A stretch of DNA of 64,000 nt from CAZSMK01 sp964608095 (GTDB lineage Bacteria; Sumerlaeota; Sumerlaeia; MWCT01; JAGHBZ01). A model generated the notes under the pieces. That model had not been told where the DNA came from, did no database searches, and was given only the letters and a program-made list of their open reading frames with translations. Below, piece after piece: positions 37,135 through 45,931 of the stretch. Position numbers and translations under genes: made by a program. Positions within the stretch are counted from its first letter, which is position 1; each line of letters opens with the position of its first letter. The DNA is taken from NCBI GenBank assembly GCA_964608095.1, contig CAZSMK010000068.1, forward strand, positions 108,982 through 172,981. Direction: 5' to 3'.

Positions 37135-37320
37135 GTTATTCACCTCCTTACAATAAAAAAATGCGAGAGGCATAAATTCTCGCATTCTCAGATTTCTTAT
37201 CATCTTACCTGCTTGACAACTCGTACAGCGTCAGCAGGTGAGAAGCGCTCCACCGTTTCTTTTTCTCTGGTGGTATGCCTCTACTTCGCTTATTTCTTGC
37301 ACTATGTGTACATTAAAACT
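37134..37320 (-). promoter_or_regulatory. infC leader with terminator and competing antiterminator, L20-leader-like
   Basis: On the minus strand the leader from the proposed start near 37320 contains, in order: AGAGGCATA (37274-37282), a CCACC/GGTGG hairpin, a CCTGC-TGAC/GTCA-A-GCAGG hairpin, then a terminator whose 3' half contains TATGCCTCT (37166-37174). The 9-mer at 37274-37282 is perfectly complementary to that TATGCCTCT, so a long-range pairing would break the terminator. Known L20 leaders of this operon use such switching; the family assignment here is inference. Confidence 0.6.
37155..37186 (-). terminator. Attenuator hairpin before infC
   Basis: AATGCGAGA (37178-37186 on the minus strand) pairs with TCTCGCATT (37160-37168), 9 bp with a 9-nt loop, followed by TTTTTT. 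It lies 20-50 nt upstream of the infC start codon, so it can only act as a conditional terminator. Confidence 0.75.
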
Positions 37321-37326
37321 GATTTT

Positions 37327-37356
37327 ATTATTTCATTAATACCTACGGGAAGTCAA
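37327..37356 (-). promoter_or_regulatory. Sigma-70-type promoter of the infC operon
   Basis: TTGACT (37351-37356) and AATAAT (37327-37332) on the minus strand with an 18-bp spacer. Transcription would start near 37320 and give a leader of about 185 nt. Confidence 0.6.
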
Positions 37357-37391
37357 GTTTTTTGTTCACCTTTACATTTCGCGTGCATTGT

Positions 37392-39668
37392 CTAAACGCC
37401 ACTGAATCGGCAGGTTATATCCAACTCCTTGCAAATCCCCTCAATTACCTCGATATCTTGCTCGTTTAGTTCGGGATTCCCATATCGCAGCCGATAGTAG
37501 AGAAGCGTGAAAGGGACGAAATCGCTGAAGCGCGCATTCTTCATCACCACGTCGGACGCAAACTCGAGAGGCGTTTCTCCCCTCTCCACCGAGTACCCCA
37601 ACTGGTTCAACTTCTCTTGTATCTGCATAAATAATTTCGAAATATACATAGACTCGGGCTTGCTTAATCTTTTCTTTTTCAATGCGAGCCGGGAAAGCAA
37701 AGAACCCGTTTTCTTCGACGACCTGGTTGTCTGGAAAAGAACAAATGTGCCTGCTATGATGAAAAAGACCATCATTAGTATCGCCAACATCCTTATCGGC
37801 GAGGAGGGTCTCGGTCTTCTCAAAGAAAACACTTTGTCTAAAACGTCATTGGTCAACGCCATAAAGCCAAACATTTTCTTGATCATATAACGGGTTATTA
37901 TTCTCTGATATTCATAATCGAAATCTATTACGTAGTTGTACCACTTAACCCTCAAGGAATCGTACATGTGCGAAATCCGTGCGAAGACATTCCTGTTCGC
38001 AGGCGAGAGGGGCAATGACTGCGGAGGCGTCGGATCGAAGGCAACCCAACCGTATCCATCTATCCAGATTTCCACCCACGCATGCGCATTCGACTCCCGC
38101 ACCAGAAAATATTCGCCGTACGGGTTCCATTCATCCGTGAAATAACCAATAACGAGCCGTGAAGGGATATCCAGCGAACGCACCATAAGACACATTGCCG
38201 AGCTGAACAATTCGCAATGTCCCCGACGGGTTTCAAAGAGAAAGGCGCCTACAGGATTACTGTAACTGCTTCCGCCTTGCTCTAACGTATACTCGTAATT
38301 ATTCTGGAGATACGTCTCTATCTTTTTCGCCTTTTCAACAGCCAGACCGGCGCCTTCAGTTATATCCTGCGCTAACTTTGCTATCTCGTCCTTATATTCA
38401 TCATCCGGCATATCAAGGTAAATCTGGCGCTGGTACGCTCCCCGTTCAAAAGTGACTAAGGCGCTCGACGGTTTCGCCTTTCTCGTCATTATTTCGTCCG
38501 GCGTAACGGTCAAAAAAGAATGCGCCTCGTAAGTCAGGGCGGTTTTCAATCTTTGAATCAGACGGGCATATCCCGCATGGGTATTGATGATTATGGGCAA
38601 TCTATACCCCGGAAATAAATAAAGAAACGGCATATCAATGGCGAAAAGATAGTTTGATCGGTTGGGTTCCAGGATGACGCGCTGCGTAATGTGTGGTCGG
38701 CGCGGATTCGGTGTGGCGAGCATGGCTTCCTCCCGCGAGCCTCGCACAACCGCTGAATCCACGGCAAACTTGCCCAGATGCCAACCGCTCTGATCAAACG
38801 TATCGAGCGCGGTTCCTCGTATTCGAATCTGTTCAAGACTTGCCAGATTAAATTCCGTGGATGAAAGAGGTTGTATTCGCATAACCACCGAGGGGTCAAT
38901 CTCTATGGTGTCGCCCGGCGCGAACGATACACGGTCACTGAATCCGCTGCGGCTCTCCTGCGGAATTCTCAGAAAACCTCGTAGAAAATGTTGATCTCCT
39001 ATTCGCGGAAGAACCATGAAAAACTGCATCATCATTATCAGGATTACGACCCAGTAAAAAAATACCGAGCCGAATAGGGGCTTGACGAAATGACGTAGCT
39101 TCCCTTTGCTCATGAACGATACAGGAACGGGAACCTTTCTGTCTGCACGCATTCCCGGTCGGTCATTTTTAATTGAAGATATGTAATCTCGTTTACAATT
39201 CAAGAGTATGAGCGAAAAGATGAGGAGTACAAGATAGCCGCAAAACAAAAACGCGAACGTTATGGAAGACGTCAATACGGACGTGAACAATATCTGGAAA
39301 AACGTAACTACAATCAATTGGGCGTAATCTCTCGTACTGGCAAGGTTGAAGATTTTGTTCACCGCAAGGTAATTGAGCATGAAGAAAATTGATAGAATCG
39401 GGTCACGGAAAAGCTGGGTAAAAGAGAAAAGAAGCACAATCAACGTCAAAATATTCCATACCCACCGGGTCCAGAGTTTCGCCGATGGCTCTCTAAACCA
39501 GCTGATTAGTATCATCCCGTAAAGGGCAAAGATAAAGATCGCCGGAAACACCTGTACGAGTGTCGTCGCGGTTAGCGCCCACAAGGTCAGAAGATACGTG
39601 ATGATCTTGAGGCTGCGTCCAAGATTCCCGGAATAAAGATGTGAATCATTTTCCCCCGTTTGTTTCAT
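37392..39668 (-). CDS. Transglutaminase-like membrane protein (TgpA type)
   Basis: 758 residues. Five to six membrane helices (about 20-230) form the DUF3488-like N-terminal part. An extracytoplasmic region follows with a transglutaminase core: C485 in E-T-R-R-G-H-C-E-L-F, H529 in S-N-A-H-A-W-V-E-I and D545 in V-A-F-D-P-T-P. Another helix lies at about 625-650 and a C-terminal DUF4129-like domain ends the protein. TgpA-type genes usually sit behind moxR and DUF58; here the gene stands apart from the moxR locus at 22914. The physiological substrate is unknown. Confidence 0.88.
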   Translation of the reverse strand: MKQTGENDSHLYSGNLGRSLKIITYLLTLWALTATTLVQVFPAIFIFALYGMILISWFREPSAKLWTRWVWNILTLIVLLFSFTQLFRDPILSIFFMLNYLAVNKIFNLASTRDYAQLIVVTFFQILFTSVLTSSITFAFLFCGYLVLLIFSLILLNCKRDYISSIKNDRPGMRADRKVPVPVSFMSKGKLRHFVKPLFGSVFFYWVVILIMMMQFFMVLPRIGDQHFLRGFLRIPQESRSGFSDRVSFAPGDTIEIDPSVVMRIQPLSSTEFNLASLEQIRIRGTALDTFDQSGWHLGKFAVDSAVVRGSREEAMLATPNPRRPHITQRVILEPNRSNYLFAIDMPFLYLFPGYRLPIIINTHAGYARLIQRLKTALTYEAHSFLTVTPDEIMTRKAKPSSALVTFERGAYQRQIYLDMPDDEYKDEIAKLAQDITEGAGLAVEKAKKIETYLQNNYEYTLEQGGSSYSNPVGAFLFETRRGHCELFSSAMCLMVRSLDIPSRLVIGYFTDEWNPYGEYFLVRESNAHAWVEIWIDGYGWVAFDPTPPQSLPLSPANRNVFARISHMYDSLRVKWYNYVIDFDYEYQRIITRYMIKKMFGFMALTNDVLDKVFSLRRPRPSSPIRMLAILMMVFFIIAGTFVLFQTTRSSKKTGSLLSRLALKKKRLSKPESMYISKLFMQIQEKLNQLGYSVERGETPLEFASDVVMKNARFSDFVPFTLLYYRLRYGNPELNEQDIEVIEGICKELDITCRFSGV

Positions 39669-39733
39669 TATCTCCTACACTAAAAAGTCGCTCTTCGTCT
39701 TTTAACCTTTTCTTAAATTAAGTATACCCCTTT

Positions 39734-42163
39734 TTATGTAGAATACTCAATATAGAAACGTCTTTTTTTAAGATTTACCGATTTGCGCATGGATCGCTCC
39801 ACTATTAATAAAACCACCACAAACAAGAGCGCCGACAACGTAAAATACAGCCCCAAACGAAACGAGAAGGGACGATACTCAAAGGTAAGAAGATGTTCTC
39901 CTCCGGGAATTTTTACTCCCCTGAAAAAATGATTCGTAGTATAAATCGGCAGCCGCGTATCTCCATCTATCTCCGCAACCCACCCACTGAAATTGGGTTC
40001 ACTTATCACCATAAACTTCTCTTCCGGCGTTTCCACCCCTATCTCTACTTTATTCTCTGTGTAATCAATCATCCTGTAGCTTACGTTTTTCGGGTCTGTT
40101 TCTTGCGCAATGGTTCTCCCGCCAGCGTTCCCTTCGTCTATCTCAATGACACTTAATCGGCGAGGATCTATCTCGTCGGGCAAGGAATCGAGCGCGGTTT
40201 CCGGCGCTGTTTTCTCGAGCTCTCTCGGCACATAAAGATAAGCAATTGAATCTTCCGGTGCGCGCAAAAGTGTCTGTCCTGCCGTTTTTGCCCTCGGTCG
40301 ATACCCTGCACGGCTGAATTTATCTGCATCGCCTGAAAGCACGTATGAGACATTGAAGAGCCTGAGGAACGACTCGCTTTCGAACCAGTATTTATCCACC
40401 AACTCGTCATAACGCTGGAATCTGACTGGATGATACCCATGAGGTGTGGAAATGTCCCTCATGATCATACGCATAACGAGCAAATTGCGCGTGTCAAGAA
40501 GACGAGGCGGCGGATATGCCGGCTCCGTCTCTTTTATAACGTTATCAACCTCATAATCGAATAAATAGGTGTGATATCCTCCTACAGGCATTAAATTTAT
40601 AAAGATTCGGTCATTCGAGCGAAGGTCGAAAAAAGCAACAAGTATCAATGCTGCTGTTAAAATATAGCGATGTTGTGCTCTGTGGTGGAAGCGCACTATC
40701 AGGGCTGAAAGAAACAACAAAATTCCGAGTTTAATCGCCACTGAGGTTGCAGCAGGTATCAAATACGGAAAATTCAAGGCATTGAGACTTTTTGTTTCCA
40801 CTCCGCCTATACCGGTTATTCCCCTGTGAAACAACATAATCCCGATAAGGGCAATGGCAAAAAACACACTTGATAAGCACAGAAATCGGCGAAAAAAAAC
40901 AGGAGAAAATGCGGCGTGGCTTGCTTTTCGCCAGAAGTGATCGAATCCCATCATGGCTATAAGGATTAGGGAAAACGTCATTACAACCATTATGGTCGCG
41001 GGTGAACGAAACCTGTTGTAGCCGGGAATGAAATGATAAAAGAAGCGGTAGAGGAAAGAAAACTTTCCGCAGGCAAGCGCAGCGGAAACAAGAAAAACCG
41101 CACCAAAGAACCAGCGCCATCGCGAACGGGCGGCAAATAAACCGAATAGCGCAAACAGCCACACTCCCGCGCCTGCATAATCCGATACCAACCGCTCCTT
41201 CCACCTCCCCTTGTAGGTACCATATCCCTTCTCCGTACTGTCGCCCATAACGCGCGGTAGAAGAAGTTCAGGTAACTCCTCCGGCGGGAAAGACCCCCCG
41301 ATTGCTTCTTCGTATGGCACACCGCCGCGACGGTTACTCACCGCCGCCATCTCCATCCCCGGAATAAGCTGCGCCCCCGATAACATAAAACCGAGAATCA
41401 CTATTGAACCTGCAGGTACCACAACGCCTTTGATAAATTTTACCGAACTTCGACCATTTAGCTCACCGCGCAACTCTTTGTTGCCCTTCCTTTCCCATAG
41501 TCGAAAAGAACGGGCAAAATCAAAGAGAAAGATAAGAATAAGAAGTTGAACCGTGTAAAAGAAAATCTGTGCATGGCTCGCTATGAGCTGCATGGCAAGC
41601 CCGATTGAGCCGAACACGATATATCTAACGTTCCCCCGGCTGCAATAAAACACCGCCGAACCTATGACCAGGGGAAGCCACACTATTGCCTGTACCTTTT
41701 GTAAATGACCCGGATATACCAGTGAGACAAGGTGTCCGGAAGACATGAAGAGTAGTCCGCCGAATATCGACGCCACCCACGTCATCCCGAATGAACGGCA
41801 ACAATAATAAAAAGTTAATCCCGCCACTATCAGCGACATCACATACTGCAGGTTGAAGACAAACGGCATGGGCAGGAATAAGGCTATGGGATTGGTCGGA
41901 TAAAAGGGACAAAAAGCAAAAGAGCCGAGAAACGGCAAGCCGCAGAAAAGATGGGGAATCCAGAGGGGAAGTTTCGCTGTCTGTCGAACCACCTCCCAAC
42001 CATAGTAAAACACAATATAGTCGTGGCTTACCGTATCCCTGCCGTACAGAAGGACCTTGTTGCTCAGCGAATCGCCAAGTAATAACAGCGCCGCGCCGGA
42101 AAAAACGATCAACGGCACGATGCGCTTCAGACGCTGCTTCTTCCTTTTGTTCTTTGCCTCCAT
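39734..42163 (-). CDS. YfhO-family membrane protein
   Basis: About 809 residues. A basic N-terminus is followed by about 12 membrane helices. Two short conserved stretches are typical: Y-G-R-D-T-V-S-H-D-Y near residue 40 and P-L-W-I-P-H-L-F-C-G-L-P-F near residue 65; the C-terminal beta domain has N-F-S-G-W-V-A-E-I-D-G and P-G-G-E-H-L-L-T-F-E-Y-R-P. YfhO proteins are GT-C-fold enzymes linked to glycosylation of lipids or wall polymers in other bacteria. GGAG lies 7 nt before the ATG at 42163; an ATG at 42184 is also possible. Confidence 0.85.
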   Translation of the reverse strand: MEAKNKRKKQRLKRIVPLIVFSGAALLLLGDSLSNKVLLYGRDTVSHDYIVFYYGWEVVRQTAKLPLWIPHLFCGLPFLGSFAFCPFYPTNPIALFLPMPFVFNLQYVMSLIVAGLTFYYCCRSFGMTWVASIFGGLLFMSSGHLVSLVYPGHLQKVQAIVWLPLVIGSAVFYCSRGNVRYIVFGSIGLAMQLIASHAQIFFYTVQLLILIFLFDFARSFRLWERKGNKELRGELNGRSSVKFIKGVVVPAGSIVILGFMLSGAQLIPGMEMAAVSNRRGGVPYEEAIGGSFPPEELPELLLPRVMGDSTEKGYGTYKGRWKERLVSDYAGAGVWLFALFGLFAARSRWRWFFGAVFLVSAALACGKFSFLYRFFYHFIPGYNRFRSPATIMVVMTFSLILIAMMGFDHFWRKASHAAFSPVFFRRFLCLSSVFFAIALIGIMLFHRGITGIGGVETKSLNALNFPYLIPAATSVAIKLGILLFLSALIVRFHHRAQHRYILTAALILVAFFDLRSNDRIFINLMPVGGYHTYLFDYEVDNVIKETEPAYPPPRLLDTRNLLVMRMIMRDISTPHGYHPVRFQRYDELVDKYWFESESFLRLFNVSYVLSGDADKFSRAGYRPRAKTAGQTLLRAPEDSIAYLYVPRELEKTAPETALDSLPDEIDPRRLSVIEIDEGNAGGRTIAQETDPKNVSYRMIDYTENKVEIGVETPEEKFMVISEPNFSGWVAEIDGDTRLPIYTTNHFFRGVKIPGGEHLLTFEYRPFSFRLGLYFTLSALLFVVVLLIVERSMRKSVNLKKRRFYIEYST

Positions 42164-42270
42164 CCGTGCGCTCCGAATATGCATTCTCCCACAACCTGCA
42201 GGATTGAAAAATAGGATAGAGACACCACCCTAAAGAGTCAAAAACATTAAGGAGTTTCGACCTCAGGATA

Positions 42271-42340
42271 AAGGACATAAACGACTGAAACGACTGCAAG
42301 GACTCAAACGACAGAACGAGCTGGGGTGACTGAAAGAATC
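42271..42340 (+). repeat. Dispersed intergenic repeat, copy C
   Basis: Reads AAGGACATAAACGACTG, AAACGACTGCAAGGACTC, AAACGACAGAACGAGC, GGGGTGACTGAAAGAATC. It lies between the YfhO gene and rpsO and matches copies A and B. Confidence 0.8.
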
Positions 42341-42389
42341 TGTTTTTTGTTCGGTCGGTTGCCTTAAGAACGCCCGGCTTTCTCCACGC

Positions 42390-42659
42390 TTACTTTCTGA
42401 GACCGAGTCGTGCAATCAGTTCGCGGTAACGCTCTACATTACTTTTGCGAAGATACTCAAGCAGTTTCTTCCGTCTGCTGACCATCCGCAACAACCCACG
42501 TCGTGAATGAAAATCCTTTTTGTGATTCTTGAAATGTTCGGTCAGCCGGTTTATTCGCTCGGTTAGTATCGCTACCTGGACTTCAGGAGAACCGGTGTCG
42601 TTCTCGTGAACCTTGAATTTCTGGATGACATCCGCTTTTTTTTCATCGGAAATCGACAT
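42390..42659 (-). CDS. rpsO: 30S ribosomal protein S15
   Basis: 89 residues, normal length. V-Q-I-A-I-L-T-E-R-I-N-R-L-T-E-H-F-K and D-F-H-S-R-R-G-L-L-R-M-V-S-R-R-K-K-L-L-E-Y-L are diagnostic. S15 binds 16S rRNA early in assembly and in many bacteria represses its own mRNA. The ATG at 42659 has GGAGGA 8 nt upstream. It has its own promoter and a structured leader. The usual neighbour pnp is not downstream. Confidence 0.96.
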   Translation of the reverse strand: MSISDEKKADVIQKFKVHENDTGSPEVQVAILTERINRLTEHFKNHKKDFHSRRGLLRMVSRRKKLLEYLRKSNVERYRELIARLGLRK

Positions 42660-42766
42660 GATGAACTCCTCCTTTGTAGAAACTTGCCGCACGCCGAGCA
42701 GGACGTCGGAGGCTTCTCCTTCCCCTTAGCGTGCGGTGCAAATTTTGCATCACGTGCACTTTACAA
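42660..42766 (-). promoter_or_regulatory. rpsO leader with long-range helix (possible S15 autoregulation)
   Basis: On the minus strand CCGCACGC (42729-42736) can pair with GCGTGCGG (42687-42694), 8 bp, enclosing about 34 nt that include a further GGAGAAGCCTCC hairpin; the ribosome binding site lies about 20 nt after the helix. A TGCAAAATTTGCA palindrome precedes it (42738-42750). S15 leaders vary greatly between phyla, so this is inference from position and structure. Confidence 0.45.
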
Positions 42767-42772
42767 ATGAAT

Positions 42773-42802
42773 ATCATACTGAATCTGCTACATATGCGTC
42801 AA
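42773..42802 (-). promoter_or_regulatory. Sigma-70-type promoter of rpsO
   Basis: TTGACG (42797-42802) and TATGAT (42773-42778) on the minus strand with an 18-bp spacer, giving a leader of about 105 nt. Confidence 0.6.
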
Positions 42803-42907
42803 GCCTCTTGTACATCCGTTCTTGTTTTTCGCCCTCTCCTGGAACTTTCTCCACGCCTCTTGTGTCTCATATCATGTTGAATAGATTTTGCAAAGGGTGG
42901 AAAAATC

Positions 42908-45154
42908 ATGAACCGCATAAAACTAACCGCCTTGATTCTCGGGGGGCTCGCGCTATCTGTCCAATGCCTCGGAATAGGCATAATCATACCGGAACGAATT
43001 GAACCCGTACACGAAATCCGAAATCTTGCCCTTATCCGACAAGATGTTGATGTTAAAATCAAAAACGATGTTGCACGCACCCACATCACTCAGGTCTTTT
43101 ATAATCACTACCCCCGTCAACTGGAAGCCACCTACATCTTTCCGGTTCCACCCGACGCCCATATTACGGATTTTGTCATGTACATAAACGGAAAGCCGGT
43201 TCGCGGCGAAATCCTCGAAAAGAATAAAGCCCGCGCTATTTATGAAAATATTGTCAGGCAGATGAAAGACCCCGCTCTTCTCGAATATTACGACTGGCAA
43301 ATGTTTAAAATGCGTATCTTCCCCATTCCTCCTGAGGGCAAACAAAAAATCGAAATCGAGTTCGTTCAGGTTCTTAAGGTGGATAACGACATGGTACACT
43401 TCTCGTTTCCTGTAAGCAAAACCGATTTTCGCGCCGTTAATATCATAGACCTCAAGGAATGGTCGTTCCATATATCTATAGATGCGGATTCACCTATAAA
43501 GACCATCTATGCGCCCCTTCATCAGATCGACGTCACCATGAACAACAACAACAAATCCGCCGAGGTTACTATTTCCCCCAAAGACATAGAACGCCGTTCG
43601 GCAAACATAGATTTGTACTATTCCTACTCGAGAAGCGAGTACGGCTTGAATTTACTGACGTATCGTCCTCACCCGGACGAGGATGGTTTTTTTCTCCTCA
43701 TTATCAGCCCCGGAACTATAGATAAAACCCGTTCCGTAGTTCCCAAAGATATAGTGTTTATTATGGATACCTCTGGTTCGATGGCAGGTGAAAAGATCGA
43801 GCAGGCTCGAGATAGCCTCGCTTATTGTCTTAAGAATTTGAACCGGCGCGATAGATTCAACATAATCCGCTTTGGTACGGATGTTGAGCCTTTCAGTGAA
43901 GAAATGCTTCATGTTTCGGACAAAACCGTAGATAAAGCGTTGACCTTTGTAGACAAGATGCGAGCCCGCGGCGGGACTAATATCAACGAGGCGCTCGAGA
44001 CCGCACTGAAATTTGCTCGCGATGCTTCAGACCGCAGCTCTCGACTTCCCGTTATTCTCTTCCTTACCGACGGCTTGCCAACGGTCGGCGTTACAAATCC
44101 CGACAGCATTCTCCAGAATTTAGAACACCACAACCGTGCCGGGGTACATGTTTTCGTCTTTGGTGTCGGCTATGATGTCAACACACGGTTGTTGGATGGA
44201 ATTGCGAACATGACGCACGCCGTTTCCTCATACATTCAACCCGAAGAGAATATCGAAGTTAAGGTCTCCTCTCTCTATGACAAAATCTCCTATCCTGTAA
44301 TGACTGGCCTCGAACTGTCCTTTGGCGATATAGGTGTCACGGAAATGTATCCCCGGGACATCCCCGACCTTTTTGCCGGTGGCGACATATCCGTTCTGGG
44401 TAAATACAAACATGCCGGACACACTGCAATAACACTCGAGGGCAATGAAGGAGAAAAAGGGCGGCGGATCGTCTATGAATGCACTTTCCCTGAGAAGGAA
44501 CGCGATAATTCGTTCATTGAAAAAATCTGGGCGACACGAAAGATCGGCTATCTCCTCGATGCGGTTCGCAGACTCGACGAAAATGAAAAAGAAGCAAAAG
44601 AACTGGTGGACGAGGTGGTCAGACTCTCGAAAAAATACGGCATCGTCACGCCCTACACCTCGTATCTTGTTCAGGAGGACGAAGTGCCCGAACAGGGACG
44701 GAGAAGACCACCTTTGCGGTTTGGACAGAGAGCCCTTCCCGAACCTACCTACGCCCCCTCGATGGAGTCTCAAATCCTCTCACGAATGAAGATGGATACA
44801 GGCCGCGCTGCTGTTCAGCAAAGCATTGAAATCGGCTCCCTCAAGGAATCGCTCGCCGTAGATAAAGAGGACTATGGGCAGAACCGCGTTTTTATCCAGG
44901 GAAGGCAGTTCGAACTGATTGACAACACGTGGATTGAATCCAACATTCAGACCGAGGGAAAAAAGATTGTCACGGTCAAATATCTCAGCCCTGCTTATTT
45001 TGAACTCCTTTCTATTCGTCCCGATCTCGCTGAGTTTCTGAAACTGGGCGAAAAGGTAAGGGTTCAGATATCTCCATCAGTTATACTCGAGGTCGCCGAT
45101 GAAGGGATGGAATCCTTAACCAAAGAGACGAGATCGCTTATAGAAAAACGATGA
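42908..45154 (+). CDS. Secreted VIT and von Willebrand A domain protein
   Basis: 748 residues. Signal peptide 1-20. Residues about 27-160 form a VIT (vault/inter-alpha-trypsin) domain: D-V-D-V-K-I-K-N-D-V-A-R-T and Y-I-F-P-V-P-P-D-A. The VWA domain (about 280-460) has an intact metal site, D287, S289 and S291 in D-T-S-G-S-M. The C-terminal 290 residues are beta-rich and unassigned. No C-terminal sorting or membrane anchor is visible. Proteins of this type bind surface or matrix partners with divalent metal. The gene is alone on the plus strand among minus-strand genes; nikR follows about 230 nt later. Confidence 0.88.
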   Translation: MNRIKLTALILGGLALSVQCLGIGIIIPERIEPVHEIRNLALIRQDVDVKIKNDVARTHITQVFYNHYPRQLEATYIFPVPPDAHITDFVMYINGKPVRGEILEKNKARAIYENIVRQMKDPALLEYYDWQMFKMRIFPIPPEGKQKIEIEFVQVLKVDNDMVHFSFPVSKTDFRAVNIIDLKEWSFHISIDADSPIKTIYAPLHQIDVTMNNNNKSAEVTISPKDIERRSANIDLYYSYSRSEYGLNLLTYRPHPDEDGFFLLIISPGTIDKTRSVVPKDIVFIMDTSGSMAGEKIEQARDSLAYCLKNLNRRDRFNIIRFGTDVEPFSEEMLHVSDKTVDKALTFVDKMRARGGTNINEALETALKFARDASDRSSRLPVILFLTDGLPTVGVTNPDSILQNLEHHNRAGVHVFVFGVGYDVNTRLLDGIANMTHAVSSYIQPEENIEVKVSSLYDKISYPVMTGLELSFGDIGVTEMYPRDIPDLFAGGDISVLGKYKHAGHTAITLEGNEGEKGRRIVYECTFPEKERDNSFIEKIWATRKIGYLLDAVRRLDENEKEAKELVDEVVRLSKKYGIVTPYTSYLVQEDEVPEQGRRRPPLRFGQRALPEPTYAPSMESQILSRMKMDTGRAAVQQSIEIGSLKESLAVDKEDYGQNRVFIQGRQFELIDNTWIESNIQTEGKKIVTVKYLSPAYFELLSIRPDLAEFLKLGEKVRVQISPSVILEVADEGMESLTKETRSLIEKR

Positions 45155-45385
45155 GGCGTACTATATGTCCCTATATCCGTTTTTGTCTCTTGATTTAAGC
45201 GGTACTTTTATTTTATCCTCCAGTTTCGTTTAAAAGCTAATTAAGCTCTTTACAAAATCGCCGATATTATCTAAAAGAGTCTTATTCTTAATGCGTCGCA
45301 TTTAGCGATAAAGGGGATGGCGGAGCGGACAATGGCGTCTGGGGTGATTCTTTATTCATGACTTTGAGGGCTTCACATAGTATCC

Positions 45386-45823
45386 ATGAAAAAACCCCGT
45401 AAAAAAAAGGAAGAGCGGGTACGGTTTGGCGTTGCTCTTAACCTGGAATTGCTCAGACAATTCGACGCACTCCTTCAACGACTCGGTTATTCCAATCGTT
45501 CCAAGGCAATAAGCGAACTGATTCATAACCGGCTTGAAGAGGAGGCATGTAAAAAGGGCGACAGGATGGTTGTCGGTGTTATCAGCGTGGTCTACGATCA
45601 TCATCAACGTCAGCTTGACGAAAAAATTATTGACCTCCAGCACCAGCACATTAATATAACCCTTGCGAGTATGCATATACACCTCGATCACGACAATTGT
45701 CTTGAACTTCTCGCCGTCAAGGGCAAGGTTGATGAGGTTCGACGTTTAGCCGGCATACTGGGAAGTTATAAGGGCGTTTCCTACTGTCATCTGGATTTTG
45801 TCTCCCCGTGGGTAGACAAATAA
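45386..45823 (+). CDS. nikR: NikR-type nickel-responsive regulator
   Basis: 145 residues. An N-terminal ribbon-helix-helix DNA-binding domain (R-V-R-F-G-V-A-L-N-L-E-L-L, then G-Y-S-N-R-S-K-A-I-S-E-L-I) is joined to the ACT-like metal domain. The four high-affinity nickel ligands of NikR are present: H86, H97 and H99 (M-H-I-H-L-D-H-D-N-C) and C105. No nickel transporter or urease/hydrogenase genes are in the window and I found no GTATGA-type operator, so its targets are elsewhere. No ribosome binding site is visible before the ATG. Confidence 0.9.
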   Translation: MKKPRKKKEERVRFGVALNLELLRQFDALLQRLGYSNRSKAISELIHNRLEEEACKKGDRMVVGVISVVYDHHQRQLDEKIIDLQHQHINITLASMHIHLDHDNCLELLAVKGKVDEVRRLAGILGSYKGVSYCHLDFVSPWVDK

Positions 45824-45931
45824 CCACGGATTGTGTATAATACTATTTTTGCGTTTTTGGTTGACCGTTTGAGTATTATGCGTAAAATAAAGAATCCCAA
45901 ACATCTACAACCCGATTGAGGAGTCTGAATA

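Noticed and set aside
37135..37203. ATG at 37203 as the start of infC
   Set aside because: Would translate through the terminator hairpin and the ribosome binding site; the ATT at 37132-37134 fits far better.
37200..37320. T-box riboswitch before infC
   Set aside because: CGGTGGAGCGC resembles the T-box only loosely, and no specifier loop or other T-box parts were found.
45155..45385. NikR operator before nikR
   Set aside because: TTCATG and CATGAA flank 24 nt, but this does not match the GTATGA-N16-TCATAC spacing or sequence.
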